A DNA stretch of 64,000 nucleotides. It comes from QHWT01 sp963755695. Lineage in GTDB: Bacteria > Acidobacteriota > Vicinamibacteria > Vicinamibacterales > 2-12-FULL-66-21. Positions 25,867 to 33,820 of the stretch are shown here, in pieces. Position 1 is the stretch's first letter; each line of letters opens with the position of its first letter. The DNA lies in assembly GCA_963755695.1 (NCBI GenBank), contig CAVWLB010000010.1:2170001-2234000 (forward strand). The letters are read 5' to 3'. The position numbers and the translations under genes were made by a program. Below the pieces are notes generated by a model. The model had not been told where the DNA came from. It searched no databases and saw only the letters and a program-made list of their open reading frames with translations.

Positions 25867-26910
25867 ATGGCAAGCAAGCGCGTGCTGGTGGTTGGGCTGG
25901 GGAACATGGGCATGTCGCATGCGCTGGCCTATACGCGCATCCCCGAGTTCGAGGTCGTGGGCGTCTGCACGCGGAACATTGAAAACAAGCAACTACCCGA
26001 GGCGCTCACCGGTGCCGAGCGGTACTCGACCTATGACCAGGCCCTCAAAGAGCTGAAGCCTGACGTCGTCTCGGTCAACACCCTCCCCGACACGCACGCC
26101 GAGTATTCGATCAAGGCCATGGACTCAGGTGCTCACGTATTCGTGGAAAAGCCGCTGGCGCTGACGGTGAAGAGCGCCGAGGAAGTGGTCGCCACCGCGA
26201 AGCGCACCCGCAGGAAGCTGGTGATTGGGTACATCCTCCGCCAGCATCCCTCGTGGATCAAATTCGTGGAGATCGCGAGGATGCTCGGCACGCCGCTGGT
26301 GTTCCGAATGAACCTGAACCAGCAGTCGACTGGCGAAACCTGGGAGTGGCACAAGCGCCTGCTCGAGTCGTTTCCGCCAATCGTGGATTGCGGCGTGCAC
26401 TACGTCGACATCATGTGCCAGATGACGCCGGCAAGACCGACGCGCGTGCACGCCATGGGGGCGCAACTGAGCGACGAAGTGCCGCTCTACAACTACGGGG
26501 TGCTGCAGGTCGCGTTCGAGGATGGATCGGTCGGCTGGTACGAGGCCGGCTGGGGTCCGATGATGAGCGAGACGGCCTTCTTCGTCAAAGACGTCATTGG
26601 CCCGAAAGGGTCGGTGTCGATTGTCATGGCCGAGAGCGCGAGCGACGTGAAGTCGGACGACATCAACGTCCACACCAAGACCAACCAGATCCTGTGGCAC
26701 CACACCGACATGTCGAAGCCCGACGAGCGCATCAACATGACCGACGAGCCCGACCACGACGCGCTGTGCGAGCGCGAGCAGCGTTACCTGCTGAAGGCCA
26801 TCGACGAGGATCTCGATCTCTCCGACCACATGAACGACGGGGTCAAGAGCCTGCGGATCGTCATCGCCGCCGACGAGTCCGTCCGAACCGGCAAGGTGGT
26901 GGCGCTCTGA
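25867..26910 (+). CDS. Gfo/Idh/MocA-family oxidoreductase
   Basis: A 347-residue NAD(P)-dependent oxidoreductase. GLGNMGMSHALAYTRI at the N-terminus is the Rossmann loop and FVEKPLALT the family signature. The substrate domain includes GETWEWHKRLLESFPPIVDCGVHYVDIM, which carries the usual catalytic His and Asp. GGAGGG lies just upstream of the ATG, and 32 nt separate it from the SDR stop. It is the last gene of the operon with the uncharacterised TIM-barrel protein and SDR. Confidence 0.92.
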   Translation: MASKRVLVVGLGNMGMSHALAYTRIPEFEVVGVCTRNIENKQLPEALTGAERYSTYDQALKELKPDVVSVNTLPDTHAEYSIKAMDSGAHVFVEKPLALTVKSAEEVVATAKRTRRKLVIGYILRQHPSWIKFVEIARMLGTPLVFRMNLNQQSTGETWEWHKRLLESFPPIVDCGVHYVDIMCQMTPARPTRVHAMGAQLSDEVPLYNYGVLQVAFEDGSVGWYEAGWGPMMSETAFFVKDVIGPKGSVSIVMAESASDVKSDDINVHTKTNQILWHHTDMSKPDERINMTDEPDHDALCEREQRYLLKAIDEDLDLSDHMNDGVKSLRIVIAADESVRTGKVVAL

Positions 26911-26911
26911 T

Positions 26912-27009
26912 CTAGGCTTCAGGCTTCAGGCTTCAGGCTTCAGACTTCGGGGACTCCGGGCTACTGAAACCTGGAGCCTGGAGCCTGGAGCCTGAAGCCC
27001 GAAGCCTAG
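26912..27009. repeat. Heptamer-built inverted repeat (AGGCTTC x4 / GCCTGGA x3)
   Basis: Four copies of AGGCTTC (26914-26941) face GCCTGGA repeats ending in GCCTGAAGCCCGAAGCCTAG (to about 27009), which is nearly the reverse complement of the left end CTAGGCTTCAGGCTTCAGGC. The whole block can fold into one long stem. It separates two convergent genes, so it may end transcription. It also encodes the last residues of the amidohydrolase. Confidence 0.75.
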
Positions 27010-28311
27010 TACCTGTCTGTACCTCCCCACGTCAATCCATGCACCGCCGACCATTACGCGATCGACGGTCCGAATCGCGGCGATGTCCCGGCTCGGATCC
27101 CCGCGGAGGACGATCAGGTCCGCTCTCAGCCCCGAGCGCAAGCTTCCCAGTTCGTCGCTGCGATAGAGGAACCCGGCCGCCGTGCCGGTCGCGGCGGTGA
27201 TAGCTTCGATGGGAGTCAGACCGCTTTCGACGAGCAATTCGAGCTCGCGCCACGGCGCTTCGCCACGCCCGGCAAACGGCACGGTGGAGTGTCCACCCAT
27301 CACGAGACGCGCCCCTTCCAGTCCTGCGCGCCGCGTCAGCTGCTTCATCTTCGAAAAACCGGCAGCCATCACCGGAATCATCTCGGGCTTCACCCCCTCC
27401 TCGGGATGGTCCGCCCGCCGCTCGAACACCGCGAGCGTGGCATCGACCCAGGGGTGACGCTCTCGCAGGACGGCGTAGAGAGCCTGTGCCTCCGGACCAT
27501 CGAGATTGGCGCTTGCGAACACCTTGTAGCGACCATCACGACGGGCATCGTTGTCGGCCAGCACCGCTTGCCGGTAGGCTTCCGCCTGTACCCGCGGGAC
27601 GATGCTCGTCCCGAACGAGGTGATGTGTTCGATCCCGTGGAGCCCTGCGGCAATCAGTTCACGTGCGTCGAGAATCTCGAGATGCGCGGTGCATGGAATG
27701 TGGTGCGCGTTGCAGACCTCGATGACCGCCTTGGCGCTCGCGAACGGCAGCCGGAAGTAGATCTTGATCGCCGACGCGCCATTGCGCACGTTGATTTCGG
27801 CCTCTCGCCTGGCCTCGTCGGCGTCTCGGGCGACGACCGAATCGGCTGGATACGCGGGATGCTCGCCGTCGATGTGCGGGCCGGCGGTGAAAATATGAGG
27901 GCCAGGCAGGTGATCGGCGGCAATCATGCGGCGAAGTTCCACGAATTTCTCGTCCCACTGGCCGGGATCCCGGAATGCGGTGACGCCATGACTGAGCTGT
28001 CGCAGCGCGAGCTTCGGGTCGTTCTCGATGTGAAAGTGCAGATCGATGAGACCAGGAAGGATCGTGCGGCCGGCAAGGTCGAGACGTTCAGCGTTCGGCG
28101 GCAGCGGGACCCCGTCGGCCGGACCAACCTGTGCCACTCGATCCCCGTCAATCACCAGGCGGCCGTGTTCAGTGGGAGCGGCGCCCGTGCCATCGATGAT
28201 ACGGACGTTATCGAGTACCAGCCGCCGCGCCTGGGGAGTGCGGCCATGCAGGGCGAGTGGAACCGCGGCAACCGTCAGCAAGACGGTAATTGGTGAAAAC
28301 AACTTGCGCAT
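26926..28311 (-). CDS. Exported metal-dependent amidohydrolase (imidazolonepropionase/prolidase-like)
   Basis: About 461 residues from ATG 28311, which opens a signal peptide (LFSPITVLLTVAAVPLALHG). The amidohydrolase metal motif LPGLIDLHFHIEND is near residue 80. Further ligand regions are IKIYFRLPF (lysine), CTAHLEI and GIEHITSFG (histidines) and LVMGGHST. It resembles exported CPSase-related amidohydrolases that cleave peptides or cyclic amides; the substrate is unknown. The C-terminal 25 or so residues after VDVGRY-like sequence (GFGLQAPGSRLQV...) are encoded by the heptamer repeat and are probably not functional. Confidence 0.87.
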   Translation of the reverse strand: MRKLFSPITVLLTVAAVPLALHGRTPQARRLVLDNVRIIDGTGAAPTEHGRLVIDGDRVAQVGPADGVPLPPNAERLDLAGRTILPGLIDLHFHIENDPKLALRQLSHGVTAFRDPGQWDEKFVELRRMIAADHLPGPHIFTAGPHIDGEHPAYPADSVVARDADEARREAEINVRNGASAIKIYFRLPFASAKAVIEVCNAHHIPCTAHLEILDARELIAAGLHGIEHITSFGTSIVPRVQAEAYRQAVLADNDARRDGRYKVFASANLDGPEAQALYAVLRERHPWVDATLAVFERRADHPEEGVKPEMIPVMAAGFSKMKQLTRRAGLEGARLVMGGHSTVPFAGRGEAPWRELELLVESGLTPIEAITAATGTAAGFLYRSDELGSLRSGLRADLIVLRGDPSRDIAAIRTVDRVMVGGAWIDVGRYRQVLGFGLQAPGSRLQVSVARSPRSLKPEA

Positions 28312-28424
28312 CGGCTGTAGATTGTAGTTTGTACAGTCGTCGTTCATCCTGGCTTCGGCCTCGGCGTACGGTTCGCCGGACGCCGTAGGCCCTGGCGACG
28401 CATTCGCCTGACGATCATCAGCCT

Positions 28425-30281
28425 ATGAAACTGAAGCTCGCACTCGCAGGACTCGTGCTCGCAGCCGCGACCTCAGCGCCCGACCCGAATGCCGACGGTG
28501 AGTGGCGCGTCTTCGGGCGCGATCCGGGCGCACAGCGTTTCTCGCCGCTCACGCAGATCACGACGCGCAACGTGGCGACGCTCGAACCGGCCTGGGCGTT
28601 CGATACCGGCGTCAAGGATCTCCAGGTCACGCCCCTGGTCATCGACGGCATCATGTACTTGACCGCCGGATCAACCGTGTTCGCGCTCGAGCCGGAGACC
28701 GGCAAGACCATCTGGAAGTACACCAGCACGAGCGGAGCGGTCAGCAGGAGGGGCGTGGCCTACTGGCCGGGCCACGGAACCGTGCGTCCGCGTCTGTATT
28801 CGGCCGCGGGCGACGGCCACATGATCGCGCTCGATGCACGAAGCGGCGAACTGGTGAGCGCCTTCGGAGACCACGGCGTGGTCGACCTGAAAAGCAGCGT
28901 GCGTGGTGAAGTCGACGGCAAGTTCATGCTGATCACCCCGCCGGTCATTTACAAGGACATCGTCATCACGGGCGGCGCCAACGAGGAGGGGGAGCCGAGT
29001 CTTGGTCTCTACGGGGATATCCGCGGCTGGGACGCGATCAGCGGAAAGCTGCTGTGGTCGTTTCACACGGTGCCGCGCGCAGGTGAGCCCGGGGTCGAGA
29101 CGTGGGATGAGGAGAGCTGGAAGAGTCGCTCAGGTACGAACGCCTGGTCGTTCCTCACCGTCGATGTCGAACGCGGGTTGGTGTTTGCGCCAACCGGCTC
29201 GCCGACTTCCGACTTCTACGGTGCCGATCGGAAGGGACAGAACCTGTACGGCAACTCGTTGATCGCGCTCGACGCGACCACCGGCAAGCTCAAATGGTTC
29301 CGGCAGCTCGTGCACCACGACATCTGGGACTGGGATCTGCCGGCCGCGCCGACGCTCATCGACGTGAAGCGAGACGGCCGCATCATCCCCGCCGTCGCGC
29401 AAACCACGAAGATGAGCCTGCTCTTCATCTTCGATCGGGTAACCGGCGAACCGTTGTTCGGTCTCGAGGAACGTCCCGTGCCGCAGACCGACGTGCCTGG
29501 CGAATCCACCTGGCCCACACAGCCGTTCCCAATCAACCCGCCGCCACTCTCGCGCACGACCTTCGATCCGGAGAAGGATTTCTACAGCCTGACGCCCGAG
29601 CATGCGGCGTACTGCAAGGATTTGTGGGCAACGAACAAGATGTTCACGAAGGGCATGTACACGCCGCCAACCGTCGACCGGACGATGGTGATGTTTCCGA
29701 GCACGCTCGGCGGCGGCAACTGGAGCGGGTTGTCCTACGACCCCGGGCGCGGGCTGGTGTTCTCCAACATCATGAACCTCGGTCAGGTCGCGCGAATGGA
29801 GAAACGAACCGATCCGAAAACCGGCCGCGTCGACTACAAGCGAACCACCCCGTGGGGCCGGCCAATCGGCCGTTTCTGGAATCCGGAGACGAGGGTGCCA
29901 TGTTCCGCTCCCCCGTTTGGTGAACTGCTGGCCGTCGACGTCAATCGTGCCGCCGTCGTGTGGCGCGTGCCGCTCGGTGAATTCGAGGAGCTCAAGGCGC
30001 GCGGCTTCCCCAACACCGGCACGCCGAACATTGGCGGCACGATTGCCACGGCGAGCGGGCTGGTGTTCATGGGCGGAACGATTGACAAGCGCTTCCGAGC
30101 GTTCGACGCGCAGACCGGCGCCAAGCTGTGGGAGACGACCCTCGAGGCGAGCGCGCATGCCACGCCGATGACCTTCATGGGACGAGACGGCCGGCAATAC
30201 GTGGTCATCGCCGCCGGCGGCGACGGTCTGCTCGTATCGCCTCCAGGTTCGAAGATCGTCGCCTTCTCGCTGCCGCGGTAG
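28425..30281 (+). CDS. Secreted PQQ-dependent quinoprotein dehydrogenase
   Basis: A 618-residue exported quinoprotein of the glucose/alcohol dehydrogenase propeller class. A signal peptide covers residues 1-18. Blades include VFALEPETGKTIWKY, MIALDARSGELVSAFGDHG and LIALDATTGKLKWFRQLVHHDIWDWDLPAAP. The last is the family hallmark (HxxxWDxD). WSGLSYDPGRGLVFSN and the terminal GGTIATASGLVFMGGTIDKRFRAFD complete the fold. It should oxidise an alcohol or sugar in the periplasm and pass electrons to quinone or cytochrome. No haem motif is present, and its start is 113 nt from the divergent amidohydrolase. Confidence 0.9.
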   Translation: MKLKLALAGLVLAAATSAPDPNADGEWRVFGRDPGAQRFSPLTQITTRNVATLEPAWAFDTGVKDLQVTPLVIDGIMYLTAGSTVFALEPETGKTIWKYTSTSGAVSRRGVAYWPGHGTVRPRLYSAAGDGHMIALDARSGELVSAFGDHGVVDLKSSVRGEVDGKFMLITPPVIYKDIVITGGANEEGEPSLGLYGDIRGWDAISGKLLWSFHTVPRAGEPGVETWDEESWKSRSGTNAWSFLTVDVERGLVFAPTGSPTSDFYGADRKGQNLYGNSLIALDATTGKLKWFRQLVHHDIWDWDLPAAPTLIDVKRDGRIIPAVAQTTKMSLLFIFDRVTGEPLFGLEERPVPQTDVPGESTWPTQPFPINPPPLSRTTFDPEKDFYSLTPEHAAYCKDLWATNKMFTKGMYTPPTVDRTMVMFPSTLGGGNWSGLSYDPGRGLVFSNIMNLGQVARMEKRTDPKTGRVDYKRTTPWGRPIGRFWNPETRVPCSAPPFGELLAVDVNRAAVVWRVPLGEFEELKARGFPNTGTPNIGGTIATASGLVFMGGTIDKRFRAFDAQTGAKLWETTLEASAHATPMTFMGRDGRQYVVIAAGGDGLLVSPPGSKIVAFSLPR

Positions 30282-30289
30282 ATTCGTGC

Positions 30290-30444
30290 GAGGTCCGAGG
30301 CCCGAGGTGCGAAGCCCGAAGCCATAGGCACCAGCGGCACCCAGCGTCCAGCGCTGCACCTTGCACCTAACACCGAGGGCGTCAGTTCAATCACGCACTC
30401 AGCACCCAGCACATCGCACCTTGCACGCAGCACCTGCGCCGCCC
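30290..30444. repeat. Short tandem heptamer repeats (GAGGTCC-type, then GCACCNN-type)
   Basis: About five 7-nt units GAGGTCC/GAGGCCC/GAGGTGC/GAAGCCC/GAAGCCA are followed by a block with units GCACTCA, GCACCCA, GCACATC, GCACCTT, GCACGCA and GCACCTG. The period of seven is clear by eye. No gene is visible in this 209-bp gap between the PQQ dehydrogenase and the DUF5107 gene. Confidence 0.7.
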
Positions 30445-30490
30445 GCCCGTCGCCCGGCTCGAATAGAGAATCACCCGCATCCTCGATAGA

Positions 30491-33400
30491 ATGCCGGACG
30501 TGCGAATCGCGCGGACGGCTGTGGTTGGCGTACTCATCGCGTTGGCGCTCGCGACGCTCGTCGCTCAGCCCGAAACCGGCGTGCGCGCGTGGCGCGGGAC
30601 GCTGCAGCTTCCTACCTACGCAGAAGACGCGCCGAATCCCAACCCTCCGTTCGACCTGTTTACCTTCGGTCGCTTCAACTATCCATATCCTATGCGCGAT
30701 GCGCTGACCGATCGTCGCGAGACGGTCACCTGGCGGACGCTGAATCTGGAGAATGAGTATTTGCGCCTGACGGTGCTGCCCGATCTCGGCGGGCACATCT
30801 ACAGCTGCCTGGACAAGCGGAGCGGTCGCGAGATGTTCTATGCGAACACCGCCATCAAGAAAGCGCTGATTGGATATCGCGGTGCGTGGGCGGCCTTCGG
30901 CGTCGAGTTCAACTTTCCCGTCTCGCACAACTGGGTGTCGATGTCGCCGGTCGACTTCGCCGTCGGCCAGCATCCCGATGGCAGCGGATCGATCTGGGTG
31001 GGCAACATCGATCAGGTCTACGGGTCGGCAGTGGCGGGTAGAACTTCGACTCCAGCCTGGCCGCTCGGTCCTCGACCAGCACGTCGAGCTGTACAACCGA
31101 AGCGACGTGCGCCATCGCTACTACTGGTGGAATAACGGCGCGGTGCAGGTGTGGGACGATTCACATCTCGTCTACCCGACCGAACTGATGGCGACGCACG
31201 GATTCACCGCCGTCGAGCCGTGGCCGATCGATCGACAAGGGACGGGACCTCAGCATCATCCGCAACCAGGTCGACGGGCCGGTCTCGCTCTTCACGTATC
31301 AAACGCGTGAACCATTCGTCGGCGTGTACCATCCCACAACCCAGCAGCGGCACCGTGCACGTTGCCGATCCTTCCGAGCTTCCGGTCCACAAGGTCTGGT
31401 CCTGGGGCAACGACCGCGACGCCGCTACCTGGCGGACGGCGCTTTCGGACGACGACAGCGCGTATGTGGAGTTGCAGGCAGGATTGTTTCGCAACCAGGA
31501 GACCTACGCGTTTCTCGAACCGCAGGAGATCGGTCCGCTTCTCCGAGCACTGGCTGCCGGTTCGCGATCTCGGCGGGATCACGCGCGCGAACGTCGACGG
31601 CGTGCTCTACATGGAGCGGGCGGCACCGGCGCAGCATTCACCTCGCGCTCGACGTCACCCGGGATCATGCCCGGCGCTCGCATCAGCGTGCGTCAAGGAT
31701 CGACGGTCGTGCTCGAGAAGACACGTGACTCTTTCCCCGCGCGATGTGTGGCGGGCAGACGTCGATCACCTGACGACCGCAGCCGTGACGTTTGAACTGG
31801 TCGATGCCTCAGGGACGCGAGTGCTGGCTCACACGGAGAAGGTCTTCGATCGCACGCCGGCTTCCGAAGTGCGGCTCGGACCCCGCGAGACCGAGCCGGC
31901 CTCGGAGGGATCGCCGCGCTCGGCAGACGAGATAGTCGAGAGCGGAACGCTCGACGAACTCGAGGGGCGGCGACTTGCCGCGTTGGATCGATATCGTGAT
32001 GGTCTCGCGCAACACCCGCACAGTTTTGCGCTGTTGAAAGCGGCCGGCCGACTGGCGGTGGCACTCGGCTGGGCGGCGGGTGGCGGCCGATCACCCGCGC
32101 TCGAGTGGCTGGAAGAAGCCTCGGCGCGCAACACGACCGACTTCGAAACCCGGTACTACCTTGGCCTGGCACTTGTAGCCGCCGGGCGGCCACGCGATGC
32201 CCGTCCCCATTTCGAAGCGGCACAGCGGTTTCGAGCGACACGCGCTCCGGCACTCCTGCAATTGGCGCAGGCTCTCGGCCGCTGATGGAAATCTCGCCGA
32301 AGCCCTGCGTTGTCTTCAGACGATCGAGACGCGACTCACCGCAGGCGTCGCTGGCCGGCGCGCTCGAGGTCGCCGTGCTTCGACGGCTTGGCCGCCCAGC
32401 CGATGCGCGCGAGCGCGCGCAGCACTGGCAGGCCATCGATCCAACCAGCAGTCTGATTCGTCATGAGTTGAGCTTGCTGGGCGCGACCGATCAGGATCTG
32501 TGGCCACACCTGGGAGCGGGTGCGAACCGGGTGCTCGATCTGGTCGACCAGTACCTGGCGATCGGCTCGTATGACGAGGCGCTTGCTCTCCTCGAGCACG
32601 AATACCCGCAGGTCGAGCCACCCGCCCGCGAGATCGGCGCTGTGACGCCCGCCGAATCGCCGCTCGTTGCTTACTATCGCGGCTACGTCCGGCAGCACCT
32701 GGGCGGCGATGCAGGTGGCGATTATGCAAAGGCGCGCAGTCTCTCGACGAAGTACACCTTTCCAAGCCGCCCGTCATCCTACGCCGTGCTGAACGATGCG
32801 CTGCGCGTGAATCCAGGAGATGGCACCGCGCGGTTCCTTCTTGGATCGCTCTATCTGGCGAGCGGCCGGGCCCAGCCGGCCATCGAAGAGTGGCAGCGGG
32901 TCCGGCGGATCCGGCCGGCCATCCCGACCCTCCATCGCAATCTTGGCCTCGCCTTGCTGCAGGGAACGCCGAATTTCAAGGAGGCCCGCGCCACGCTCGA
33001 GGAAGGGATTGAGGCCGACGGTGAGAACGTCGAGGGCTACCTGGCGCTCGATGGCGTGCTGAGCGCGACGCATACCGCGCCGCGCGATCGGGTCGCGGCA
33101 CTTCGTCGATTTCCGGCGCCGGACCGCATGCCCTCGTCGTTGGTCTACAAGCTCGCGATCGGACTTGCCGAGGCCGGCCAGGGAGCCGAGGCCGAACGCC
33201 TGTTTCACGATCGCTTCTTCCCGAAGGAAGAAGGAGGAACCTCGGTGCGAGCGGTCTATGCGCAGGTGCGTCTCGCGTCGGCCAGGGCGGCTGCCGATGC
33301 TGGCAACTGCAGCGCAGCCCGCGAGATGCTCGACACGCTCTCGGCCGAGCGCCAGGATCTGCCCTTCACCGCTGGAGGACTGGGCGACGTGCTGCGGCCG

Positions 33401-33820
33401 CCGACGATGGCCAGGCAGGTTGCGGTCATCAACTGGATCTGCGGCCGGCGCGATGCCGCTCGCGCGGAGTGGCGGCGTCTGGCGCAAGCCGCGAGCGATG
33501 GCGGCGCGCCGATGGCGCTGGCGATTGCCGACGAGGCGCGGTCACGGCTGGGGGCGGCGAGAACAACCAATCAACGCCGTCGCCTCGAGACGGCGCTCGA
33601 AGCCATGGCCCGCGCGCTGGATTCGGGAGACACCAGCAATCCCGGTTATGCCGAGCTGACGCGGGCATCTCTGCTGGCCGCATTGGACCGGAGCGACGAG
33701 TCGCGCCGATCGATGACGCAGGTGTTTTTGTTTCCGGATCGCAATCTCTCACATGCGTGGGCGCACGCGATCATGCAGGACCTCCCGCCCGAGGGCGGAC
33801 GCCACAAGGCCGGGGATTGA
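30491..33820 (+). CDS. DUF5107-TPR secreted protein, broken by nine single-base insertions
   Basis: Removing nine extra bases (near 31029, 31236, 31347, 31548, 31626, 31664, 31728, 32285 and 32342) gives one frame of 1107 codons. The N-terminus is exported (VVGVLIALALATLVAQ). A DUF5107 sugar-binding-like domain follows (LRLTVLPDLGGHIYSCLDKRSG, FGVEFNFPVSHNW, RHRYYWWNNGAVQV). From about residue 500 there are TPR-like repeats (LALLEHEYPQVEPP, LLGSLYLASGRAQPAIEEWQ, LHRNLGLALLQGTPNFKEA). DUF5107 resembles aldose-epimerase-type beta folds, so binding of carbohydrates is likely. The clean 3' half and preserved motifs argue for consensus errors rather than decay. The stop overlaps the next ATG. Confidence 0.8.

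Noticed and set aside
26912..27009. CRISPR-like array
   Set aside because: The units are only seven bases, contiguous, without unique spacers, and no cas genes are nearby.
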